64,000 bases of DNA from assembly GCA_003586115.2 (NCBI GenBank), contig QVOM02000023.1, positions 309,283 through 373,282 on the forward strand, in the 5' to 3' direction. Each line of letters opens with the position of its first letter. Position 1 is the first letter of the stretch. The notes below the pieces were generated by a model, which was given only the letters and a program-made list of their open reading frames with translations, had not been told where the DNA came from and searched no databases. Positions 14,701 through 27,265 of the stretch are shown here, piece after piece. The position numbers and the translations under genes are program-made. This DNA comes from Salvator merianae. Lineage: Eukaryota; Chordata; Lepidosauria; Squamata; Teiidae.

Positions 14701-17700
14701 AGCCCCGAGCAGGCAGCCAGGGAGCAGCAAGGTGTGAGAGAGGAATGTGCTTTGCAAGGAGAGTGGCAATGCCAGAGGTTACCCCACATTTCTGGGTGGC
14801 AGAGTGAAGCATGGGGTATTTCATTGTTCCCTGAGATCAGCGCATAATGCTTCAAAGCGCTTTGCTCTTGTTCCCTTGATCTGAATCTTCAGGCTGCATC
14901 CTGTGACGGACTTGGGCCACCCTGGATTGCGTTGCACCCTTTGCTCACAGGATTGCAGAGCGCTGCAACCAGCCCTCTTGTGTTTGCAGCTCTGGTCCCT
15001 GCGGTTTTGCTTCTGCTCTAGGAAAGAAGGGGGGAGGAGGGGGGAGGTTCAGAGCTAAGTGCCTCCCCCAAGCCTGCCCTCAGCCTCCAGGGCATAGGAG
15101 CCCATGAGAGCCCAGAGGCCCCTGCTGTTGTGCATGGATGCCTTGGGTCCCTGGTGAGGCCTACCTGAGAGGTCAGAGGCTCTCTTAAATCCACAACTCT
15201 ACAAGGAGGTGGCTCCCCTTGGACCCTGCTGGGCTTCAGCAGCTTTTGGGGGACCTCAAGGCTGAAGCTCCATGACTGTCAGATTCCTCCCAGCCCTCTG
15301 GTTTGACACACTGTGGAGCCACGTTGATGCCCTGGAGTTCAGCTGCTTCCTGAGTTACATGGCTGCTCTGCCAGGTTGGCTGAGAGAGTCAGGTGTTGGC
15401 TCAGGAACGCTGCTTCTTGTTTGGAGTCACATGGGGAACTTGGATAGGGCGCAGCTAAAATGCATTTATGGAACCACCTGTTTCCATTTTCCCTGCGCTG
15501 ATAGCCTTTAAGTGCATGTATTAAGCAAAACACTCACTTCTTTATTGCTTTCACTGTGAAATTAGTGACTCTAGCATGAGGCCCATGCTTGTTGTCCTCC
15601 TGACACCCCAGGAGCAGCAGCATGATTAATCTCAGCCTGGAAAGGGGGCAGAGCTGCCACTGGTTAAGAGCAGCTTTTGCCAGGGCCTAAGCTCTGCAGT
15701 CCGACTGGCTGCTGATCTTGGTGTTTCTTGCCCCCGTACATGTTTTTGGTGCCTGCATTGAGTGGGGAACCAGTCTTGTTTTCTTTGGTGGGGGTCCAGC
15801 TTCCCTTGCTCTGCCCCTGGCCTGGAAGCTTCCTGAGAACTGGGTCTGATACTTCAGGTAGGTTCCCCAGCTCAGATCTGATAGGCTGAATCATCTTACT
15901 CTCTTTCCAATAGATAAGGAGGTGGGATTTTGTACAGAGGTGTATTCCTTTGACTCTCTGCCACTCTTTGGTTGCGCAAAGTTCACCCTGATTCTTCCAG
16001 TGGGTTGCCTAGAACCTGTTGGCCTACACTGCAGGTGGAAGGTAACATGCCACCTCCCATCCCTTGTGTGAGGCCCTAAGGTTATCCGGGGAGGGCATCT
16101 TTTCTTTTTCCGAAAGAAACACCAGCTGTTTGTTTATACTGCCAAGTGAAAAACAACAATAATTACAACAGCCAAACCTAAGAAGACAATGCACAAAAAA
16201 CTTAAGTTGCAAAGTAGATACTCTGGGAACTTGGTAGAGGGGATACCTGTGGAGGAAGCTGGTGAGCATCCTCTGAGGTTTGGCCAGAAGCATCGTTTGA
16301 GTCCTTCTCTGAAGAAGGCAGCAGGGACAGCATAGGAGGAAGGAGGAGTTTAGCCAGAAAGTGGTTTGACAAATTGGTTTCCAGAATGTCTTTTTCTTGG
16401 CCAGGAGATATGACAAATCTTAATGATGGCTGCCCTGGTGTTAGCCCTGATAGAAGGCCAGGCTCTTCTCTGTAAGCAAAAAGGGCATATCTGATCTGTG
16501 CTGCAGGGGTTCTGTTTCAGGAAAATATCACTTAATGTGAAAACTCATTACATGAATAATAAACTTGGAAAGTGAAACAGCAGAACTGGAATATATCCAC
16601 AAACCCCAGTCCATCGACAGGGGAGTTAAATAGAGACAGTGGTTTCCTGTCACACTACGCATATTATAATACTAGTTAAAATCCCAGCTTCTTGAGGGCT
16701 CTCTTGGATTGTTCATCACATCTCCTTTCTAGTTCCCAGCCAGCATCACTCTGCATTACAACACTCTGACAGGTTTGCACCTCTATTCACACACAATGCC
16801 TTAATGTCCATCATTATACTCAACTTGTCACTTCATAACCACACCTAGACATTTGCATTTCTATTGCTAGTCATGCACACAGCTTGCCTATATGGGTCTG
16901 TCCCTAGGCATTATCAACTTCCTTCTCTTTGTTAGTCTCTAAAGTGCTACTAGACCCCCTTAATAAACTTCAGTGTAAATCAGGAGAACTGAGGCCTAGA
17001 GCTCCATTGACTGACATAGTTGTTGGCTTTTCAAAATTACATTGACTTAAATGGGAAAGAGCTCCCAAAACAAGTCAGTGTAGAAAAGGAATCTGCATAG
17101 CAAGGAGCATAGCACAGCTCCCATGGTAACATCTACTTTGGCGGCAGTGTTAGAACACACAAATACCATGCCTGAAATCTCCACCACGCAGTTGACAGCC
17201 AAGATGGCTGTAGTATTGCTCACCCGCACCATAGACAAGGATCTTTTATAGGATGCAATGCTGACACGTTCTGATGCCAAACAAGATGCCTACATATTCC
17301 TTACTCACCCTAGACAGAGGTTCATTGTCAAAACTCAATAAGAAAACACTCTTTCCTAACTTTGTCTTCTGAACTGAGGGTAGGAGAGCCCAAGAAATCC
17401 CCCCCAAGAAATCAGGCTATCCATAGAACTGACAATAAAGTGTCTTGTCTTGCTGCCAGTGTGCTCTGGAGCCATTTTTTCCAGCCAGTCCCCCTGCCCT
17501 GCAACGAAAAAAATGCTGCACACAGCAAGAAAATTGTGCACAACAAAAAATTGTGTGGACAATAAAGAAAAGATGTGTGCAAGAAATGCATACCAGCACA
17601 AACACCCACCCACCAAAAAGCACTCTGCACTCACGCAGGAACTCAGTAACTTAATCACCAACCATAGCACAGATACATAATAGCAACCATGCAAGCACTC

Positions 17701-20700
17701 AGAAGCACACAAAAGCAAGAGAGCCCCCCAAACAGCCCACAACATCCGCATGACACATTTCCCACTCAGCCTCCGTGCTCCGAAGAAGACAAAAGCAGTC
17801 AAAGACCCCCCCAAAGGTTCTGCAAAACGCACTCACCAGCAAGCTGTCCCTCTGCTTCCCCACTCAAAAGCTCTCCAAGGCATGCAAAGACTCAAAACTC
17901 GCTGTATCCATACTGAGAACTTATTTTTCTCAAAAAAGCCACGTCAGGCACCTTCCCCACCACACAGAAATGGGAACATGGCTGCTGCTCCAGGACAAAA
18001 GTCCCAGCATGCTCTGGCTTTTGATGGCCAAAACCCACCTGCAAATACTGTGTATGGTTGCACTCAGTCAAACACATAACAGTGGGAACATGCTGTGCGT
18101 AATCATGCTGCAATATGTCGCTGTAGGGAGGAAAGAGCAAGATCTGTGCCAAGGCCGCTTCTTCAGCATAAGCTGCTTCCACAGAACACATGTCAGGTGC
18201 CCCCCATTTTGGGATCGAGGAACACTCGGTGCACCTCATGGCGTCCGGCAAAGTGGCTCCTAGGAAGCCTTAGGGCTGCTGCTGTGGGTAGGGGTCCCTG
18301 CTCTCTCTTGCTGACATCGGCAGAGAGCTCTGGCTCTCTTCCCCCCATCTGTTGCTGAGGACTTTGGCTCAGCACCCCACACCGTGGAGCAGGAGCAGCT
18401 CCACCACCTGCCTGCTGCCAGGGCTGCTGCAGGACAGGTGGAACGGGCCAGCAACATCCCCCAAGATGGCAGCCCTTCTCCCTAGTACCTGCGCTCAATG
18501 TCAGATCACTCTTGGCAGAAAGGTGCTGGGCTTCAAAAAGGGCGGAAGGGAAGTAATACCGCCACAGTTTACATGTGGCACCAGGCACAGAAACCGTCTC
18601 CATGACTGCCAAGCACAACACTGCCATGTATTTATTTACTTTCCTTAAATTCAGGAACAGTGCTAAAAACCGTGGTTAAACATGGGAGGGGAGAAAAAAA
18701 TCCACAATAAAACCCACGCATTTTTAAAAAAGAAGAAAAATACCCTGTAACAGTGGGAGACATCAAAAAAGAGTCTGCGCAAAGAGGTGGGTAGTGCCTG
18801 GTCCATCCTTGAGGCCTCCCTGCCCAATGGTGAGCACTACACCTGGCCAAGGACCACTCAGCCATTCCAAAGGTCAGAATAAGAGCTGAGCATTTGTGTT
18901 TGTTTTCAGGTTAAAATTGCACGTGGAAAGAATGGATTTGGATTTACCATCTGCTGTGATTCCCCTGTCCGGGTGCAAGCCGTTGACTCTGGTAAGGAAA
19001 AGGACGACAGTGGACCATTCTGTTTGCTTACAGTGTTTGTTTAGCATGTCAGGTTATCTAGCGATTTACTGGCATGGCCCCATTTTTTCATTTCGCTCCT
19101 TGGTGTTTTTCAGGTGCTAGGCCCTTGCCTAGCTAGGCTCACTAGCTAAAGTGAGCGATGATCAGAAGATCCGTTGTGATCCTGGGTGGTCTCAGGGGAT
19201 GAAACTCTACACGCGTCTCTGGGCTCTGCAGGGCAAGGGCGTGACTGTTTAGCCAGGACTTGTCATTTCCTTTGCTTTCAGGGGGACCAGCAGAGAAGGC
19301 CGGCCTGCAGCAGCTGGACACCATCATTCAGCTCAATGCGCGTCCTGTGGAGCACTGGAAGTGTGTGGAACTGGCGCATGAGATCCGGTAACACTGGCTT
19401 ATGCATGAGTGGGAGACTCGTGTGTGGCCAGAGGGAAGGGGTTGTGGGGGAACCCAAAGCAAGACCTCTCCTTTGCAACCTCTTCCTGCCGTCTGATGCT
19501 TGGGGCTGCACCTTGGGTCCTTCTTATCCTCTGATTCCCAAACTGGGAACTAGGATGCTATGAGGAAAAAAGATAGCGCAAAACATAATTTCATGGGTAA
19601 AATAACTGCAAATTCATTAATCATGAACAATATTATGACAAGAGCACAAAACGTCATAAATATGTTGCTACAAAATATATAGGAGCAGTCACCTAAACAT
19701 AATTAAATCAAACAGGGGTACATGGTGGGTTGGCAAAAAGCAGAAAGACCTTGAGCCAGACAGTTTAGGAAGTCATTTCTGCCACAGAAGGCCGTTCACC
19801 TGTCCCCAGGACGTTCATAGGTGCAGCTTTCGGGCAGCAAACACCTGCAGCTGAAGACACTCCTCACCCTGTGGCAAACTACTGGAGGGGAAATCTTCAG
19901 CCAGGGACTTCAGCCTCAGCACAGCCCAGTAATAGCTCCAGCTGCCCTTGCAGGATTCTTCCCACCTCTCCCTGCAGGGGGAAGCCAGCCAGCTGCTGTC
20001 AGCAGCAACCGTGACAGCAAAATAGCTTCTTCCCGTAGCTTTCCCCTGTGTGTGCAGCCAGAGGGCCTTGGGAGGGGGCATACTTAGCCAGTGGTGGGCC
20101 CACAGGCTCCAGAGGGGGTTGCCCTTTGGGGGCCACTCAGACAAGGGTGCCCTTCTCTGCTTGGGGTGTGGAGGTACACCTTTGGAGGCTCTGGGGATTG
20201 AGGCTGATCAGCCGTGGACCGGGTGGGATACTGCGTTGGAGGGGCCTGATGGTGAGGGAGGGACTGTTGCAGTGAGCAGAGAAAGATACAACGGTGGAAG
20301 GTGACTGGCTACTCTGGGGACAGAGGCTAGCATGTCCAGCCCCCCACCAACTGCTCTGTCCCTTATGGCCTTTTGGAGGGCCTTGAAACACTGTCTCTTC
20401 CAAGAGGCCTTTTTTGCCCTAGACCTTTGCTCTTTGCTCTGTATAGTCCTTGGTGTATTTGCTTTTATTGTCTGACTTGAGCACGTAAACCACCTCTTGA
20501 TCAAATGGAAAAAACAAATAGCAGCTTTAGCTGGGATTCTGTGCATCATACTCAGATGTTTCTGATTAAACTTAAACCAGACTCCTAAAACCTGATGGGA
20601 TAAAAAAGTGGAAACCAGCAAAGAAATCGAAACAAAATTATTATTCAAAGAGTTAAATCTAATCTCGGATGTGCAAAAAGATTTTGCATAGCTTATTCTG

Positions 20701-23700
20701 GGGTCTGTAATTCCTCTTTCTGCACTCAAGCTAAGAACTTTAGTTCTGACAACCTTTTGATTTTTTTATGAATTGGCTTTTGCCTATTTGAGGCCGATAA
20801 ATGTATTTACACTTTTCTGTTTTTAAATGTTATTTTTTTTCTATTATAGTTGCCTTTGGGGACCCAGAAGAAAAGGGGGGATCGGAAGAGCAAACGAATG
20901 CTGATACTGCCATCTCTTTCAGGAACTGTCACCAAGAGATTACACTGCTGGTCTGGCGCATCGTCCCGCGGGTCAAACCCAGCCTGGAAGGCGTCATCCG
21001 CCGCTCCTCCTGCAAATCAACGTATGATTTGCAGACTCCACCCAACAAGCAGGAGAAGATCAGCACTCTGAAGCCACGGGCCCCTGAGCACCGCCAGAGC
21101 TGCCATGTTGTGTACGACGGAGATGCGGGACTGGTGTTTAACAACTGGGAGCGCTATACGGAGCTCGGCAAGGTCCCCCGGCAGCGGCCCAGGCCACCAG
21201 TCTCCCGGCCCCCCTCCACAGCCAGGGGCGACAAGAACTATATTCTCCTGGCACCACTCAATGCAGGAGGCCAAGTAAGGAGGCACCTAGGCAGTTGGGT
21301 GGCGAATTGGCCCTCTGCCTGTTCAGAGGCTTTTACCCCAGCCAGGCTCCCCCTCTCTCTCTGGGGTTAGGGTCAGACTTCTGTCACTGCTCAAAAGCAG
21401 CTTTGTTCTTTTTGCTGCCAAATGTAGAAAAAAGTAAGACTCCGTCTACCAGAATACCCACAGATGCCATAAGAGTGTTGCTGGTGTCCCATCTGTTAGA
21501 ACACTACCCAGCCAGGAGAAGTAGGGGAAGCTCAGCCATTTCCTGCCACTCCCTGGGAGGTTTTGGGGATCAAGGAAGCTCTTTCCTAGGGGATAAAAAG
21601 GGCTAGTGTCTTTCTTACAGCATAAAGCCTGTGTCCTGCCCGCCAGTGTTGCCTTCACGTTCTTTGTTGGGTTTGGCTTGCTGGCTAAAAACTGATGAAA
21701 AGTGCTGCCAGTCAGTGGCTAGTACATGGATTCCTATTTGTCTGTAATCCCTTGATATTTTATGTGCTTCCCCCAGCCCACTGTTGCATGAACAGGGCTC
21801 ACAGGGCTTCTTTTCATGCATTGTTCAGCCCCCTCCCATGTACACAAACATGCATGAACTTTTCTTTCAGCCACCTGGTCCATAAGAGGGCTGATCAGTA
21901 AGAGCCAAACGCTTTCAGCATCAAAACCTGTGCAGGCCTGCAGAGTATTCACCACCCTTTTAAAGAGAAGGTATCATTCTGGCTTTCTTGCTTCTCTCTT
22001 CCAGTTGCTGCAGCCGGTCTTCCAGGATGGGAAAGCCCCTGGGGGTAAGCAAGTGCTTTCAGAAGCAGCTCTCTGGAGCCGGCTGCTCTTGCGTGGAGTG
22101 GGGAGAGGGAGAAGGGCTGGGCAGTGACTAGAGGTGGGATGGTTTCCTCAGTCGCAGAGGGTGGATTCCTGCTGTTATTTTATGACTGAACCTGAAGGTT
22201 CTCTCCTTCCCCCGCCCCTGTCAGCTTTATCCTTATGCTCAGGTTCACTTGAGCTAGAGGCTGTGACCTTCACGGCTAAGGACAGGTTTGTCTTCCAGTG
22301 GGGGCTGGCAGAAGGGTTTCTCCTTTCCTGGCCCCCCCCAGCTCAACGATGCTCCATATCTGGGCTCCTCTGGTAGTCTTTGCCCCAATCTTGCTCCTTG
22401 GGGGGAATGGTGTTTCTGTTTCAACAAGGCACAGCAGAGAGTAGTGTTAAGAATTGGGACCTGGTGATACGCAGAGAGCTGAGCTACTTTCTTAATTTGG
22501 GCAATTTGTCTCTGAGCAGAGATCCCAAGGCAAGGCAAGCTCAGATCCATCCCTGACAGACACAAGAATTGGTGAACAAACTCTGCTAGATCAGGTGAAA
22601 TAGTGGAGACCAGGCAGAGACACCTTTCTCCAGATTAATCCTGTTTTCTGAGCCATAGCATCCCCCATTCATATCTTGCCTCAGCACCGACACAAGGGGG
22701 TTCTTTAGAGTAACCTCTGTGCATGTTTTTGTTGTGTAGTAAGTGGTCATGTCAACCTGCTTGTGGAGCTCTTGCCAAAATGACTGAGCTGTAGATTTTC
22801 TAAATATTTTTAGTATTATTTTATCTGTTGCTGACTGAGAAGTACCAGAGGAAGAAAGTGTTGCTCAGCTGTTCTTTAGGCTAAGAGAGAGAAATCGAAG
22901 GAAAGCTCTCCCTCTGGGATGCTTTTGTCACCTCTTCTGCTGCCACTCGTGACAGCCCACACTTGCCATTCAGGCCTTTGATATGCACAAGGGCGACAGC
23001 TTTGTCAGACAGTGTTTCTAGCAAAAGAAATAACCTGCTGGGGACTGTGATCCTAGCAGCTGGCAGGTCTGATGAGGGAACAGTGGAAATTCCTCTGGCA
23101 GAACAGTGTGGCTTTCTGACTGTTCTCTAACAGGAACTGCAGTGTAGGAGATTTGCTAAAAAGTTAGGTGATTGACTTAATGTTTCCGTTGGGCTCCATT
23201 TCCTGCTGACTCTTGGAGAACTGTCATGCCACTGCCTGGTACAGCAGAGAAATAAGAAACAAACAACTCTTTGATGTTTCCGGGATTCTGAAGCCAATTA
23301 ACAGGGTGGAGCTGCACACAGAATTTACTTTCTGCAATTTGCACTTGATGAAGAAGGAGACCTAATGGATCCTTCTTCCACTGCTTTCTCCCTGGGAAGC
23401 CCACTGGGAAGGAGGCCTCTGTGCTTGATTGTGGAAAAAATACTGGCAGCTGCATTTTTAGGCCTCCTGTGCACTTCTTGTAACCAAACTAAAATCAGCT
23501 GAGGCAATGATGTAGGACCAGCGTGGGGTTTCGCCTGCCCACCACATCTGCCCATGCATGTTCAGGTCTTACGAGGGAGAAGTCTTGCCCACCAAGCCGA
23601 GCAGCAAGTTCTGCAGCCGGACTCTCTGTGACAGGCAACTCAGTTATCCTTTTCTCCTCTTCCCAGGCAGTGTGAGCAAAAGTGGGTCTCATGGCAAAAA

Positions 23701-26700
23701 ATCTCTGCTCATGAAAACGGTGCAGAGCATGCAAAGCCACAGCAGCAACTCGCAGAACTGCACCCTGGTCAGACCTCCTTCTATCCCACACTCCAGTTAC
23801 GGCACCTATGTGACCCTGGCCCCAAAGGTGCTGGTCTTCCCCATCTTTGTGCAAGTAAGTCAGAAGGAGCTCTTCTGAAAAGAGGTGTCTCCTGCTTGAA
23901 GGCTTCCTTTGACCCAACAGCATCTCCTTCTACTTGTCTGTTGGACTGTCCGGGACCGTGTGAGCCTGGTTCTTGGGTGGCCCTGGACCCACTCAGGAGC
24001 GCTCCTCTCCTGCTATGGACTGTGAATTCTCTGTCAGCCAAGTCCAACCTGTGCTCCTGCCTTCCCTTTAGCCCCTCGATCTTTGCAGTCCAGCCCGGAC
24101 ACTTCTTTTGTCAGAAGAGCTCCTTCTTCATGAGACCCGAAACAAGCCCACCAAGGTAAGAGTCTGGCTCCTCTTTGGGTGCCAGTTCTGGTTTGATGTA
24201 GATCTGTGTTTGTTCTATGAAGAAGAACCTTGACTGTGAAGAAAGCCTTGAGGTTACTGCACTGTTAGAGGGACCTAGAACTACAGCTGGAGAGCAGAGA
24301 GGGAACCCTTGCAAGGCAGGTGGGGCCTTCATGGGTCTCCTCTCTTTTTGCTCTCTTCACCTGCAAAAGCCCAGTTTATCTCTGGACACCTCTGGGTGTG
24401 GCGAGGCCTCTTATTTGGAGCCATTAGAAGAAGCTGCTGCACCTGGGGAGAGCTGGGGCCAGGTAATGCCACTGTGCTGGGTGGATCAGGGCCCTTCCAT
24501 TGTCCTCAGACAGCCCCACCTGGCTTGTCCTTTCCACAAAACACACTTTGATGGCAGCTGCCTCCAGAGCTTTCTCCAAGTGGGCCGCTCTTTCTGAATC
24601 TTTACTTTGACTTTGGCCACATCCTATCTAGACCTGATTGCTGTTCCCCAGTCACAGCTACCTCAAATCAGGATCCTGAGCTTCTGCCACTGGCTGTGGG
24701 TCATGGGGGGGCTGTTGTCCTCCATGCTGCTTTCACTCTGGACCTTGAGTCTCTCTTAACTTTGAGAAAAACAGAAAACCATTGTAGAGCCCCAGTGGAG
24801 TGAGAACTGGGGGTTCCCTGTTGTGCCAGGACCATAAAGGCTCATGGAGGGAGGTGTCCACTTTCTCTCTGAGCAGCAGCAATGGCTGGTACTTGAGGAG
24901 GGTGCCTGCCGCCTTCCTGTCCCATGTTGGGCACCTTGGTGGCTGCCTTGGGGACCTCTGGCCAGATGCAGCTTTGGTGCTCAGTCCCATTCACACATCT
25001 GCCGCTGCTTTTCCAGCCAGCTTTTGAGCTTTAACTCTTTTCCCCACCTTTGCCAGGTGACTCTCTTTGTCTACTCAGATTTGCTGCTGTTCACTAAGGA
25101 GGATGACCCGGGGCGCTGCAGTGTCCTCCGGAACCCCCTTTACCTGCAGGATGTCCGCCTGCAAGAGGGTGAGTCCACTGTGTCTCTTGAGGAGCTCCTG
25201 AGGATCTGGTATGAGGGCCCGACTGCAGTGAGATCAGATGGGGTTATTTCAGCTCAGTTTCAGGCAACCCTCCTGCAAGGCCCAAGGACAGGAGCCAGCA
25301 CATGGCAATCAGGGCATCTGGAGGGTTCTGGGCAAAGGGGTCTCCTCTGCTGCCTTTCAAAGCAGGTCTGGGCAGAGGTCAGAGCCCCAGCCATACCACC
25401 TCCAAGTTGGAATAACGTGCTGCACGTTCCTTCAAGTAAAATGTTTAAGATGGTGGACAGGTTTTAAATAAAGCAGCTAGCAAGTTGTTCCCCAAATAAT
25501 CAAAATTCAATGTAATAGCAAGAGAATGTTGGAAGCAAAGAAAATCAGGTCTCTGGCCAGCATGACAGCCTCTCTCTGCCTTAGAACTGTGCATAACTCA
25601 ATTTTTTCTTATGTTTAGGATAGTTTAACTATGTTGATGCCTAACAACACCAATCTGTTTTCCTTGCAGTTTCCTCCAAGGACTTGAAGTTCTGCATCCT
25701 CTACCTGGCTGAGGTGAGGCTTGCATGCAGAGGAGTTCCTGTGCACATTGTGTTCTGTGCACCGTGACCCTGAACCAGTGGCGGAAGCTCAAGACCCTGA
25801 TTTCAGGCAGCTGCTGACTGGGAAACGACAATTAAGTCTAGACAGGATGTGGCTGAAGCCAAAGTGCCCAGTTCCAGCCTGGCTGCTCTACATTCTTGGG
25901 CACTCAGTGTGGCACTGAGGCATCCTACTCAGCAGGGGGCAGCCCTGTGCCCTGAGGACAGCAGAGGAGAGCATGCTGGGTAGAACATGGCCTTGTTGGA
26001 AGGAGGCTCCGCAGCTCTTCCAGAGAGTCTTTGCAGCCTCAGGGAGGCCTGGCAGATGAGTGACGTTAGGTAGCCCTTCCTCCCTTCCCAGGCAGCAGGC
26101 TGCCTCCTGTGTCCTTGGCCGTTCTCTGAGATGACATGGGGGATGATGGCAGCTGCTGCAAGGCTGAGGGACAGGGGAAGGGAGAGGCCAGGCTCGCTGC
26201 AGGAAAGGCAGAATAGAAGGGTGAAAAGGCACCACTGACGCAGCTGAAGAGGTGACCTGCTGGGTCTCTGGATGAGTCCTTTGATTGCTCCTGGTATTGG
26301 TCAGGCGTCCTGCATGCCCCATTGGGCTGTCAAAGCAAGTCTTCTTGAGGTATCTATAGCAGCCTCCTTCCACACTGAAATCAGGGGGAAAGCATGTATC
26401 TCACCTGCAAGAAATGTATGAGACCCACCAGGGCAAAGTGTGTGCATGTAGATTTGTGGGAGAGAATTTCTGATGCTCCAATAGAAGTCTCCTCTTTGCC
26501 AGCTGAGTATGAGGGTTCTGATCATCCTGCCCTGCCCTTGGGAAGGCAGAAGGGAGTTTGCTGAGGTGGGTGAAGGGAGCATTATACCCTCCTTTAGGAA
26601 GAAATTTCATGTGGAAGCACCCCTCCCCCTTTTTTTCCTAGCAGTAGGCTTGCATAGTGTTCCTGTCGCCCGCTTTAATTGAATTGATGCAAGCCGTTAA

Positions 26701-27206
26701 TTCCATTAGCTGTGGCAGGGCTGAATTGTGCTTGATGGAGAGCCCTTGGAAATGTCTTCTAGCTGCCTCCTGGGGACATTTTGGCAAGCTGTAGCAAGGG
26801 TGTATTAGCTCAAGCAGCAGTGCTTCCCGTCCTGTGGCCCCAGCTGGAGCTGCACTGGGGTCTCGCCCACGCTTGCTTCTCCAAGCCATGCCAGTCTCCA
26901 GTTGGCAGTGGCAGGGGATGTCTGCCTTTTCCTGTGCGGAGCTGACATACCCATTCCACCTGAGCAACTCTTAATGTGCTTGTGGGTGCACGTGCTTTCT
27001 CCTCCAGACTTTGCACAATCTTTTCCATCAGGTAAGGCTTTGATGCTTCAAACAATAATAGTATACGTTTCTTTAGAGAAAAATTGATAATCCTGAATTC
27101 ACAGATAAAAGTTTGCTGGGTTGTGCAGGAACAGCTTGGAGAATATTGTGAAGCAAGTGTGGTTGGAGCGATCCTGGAATATGCTTCTCTAGAAGCAATC
27201 AGATGC

Positions 27207-27265
<59 letters not shown>

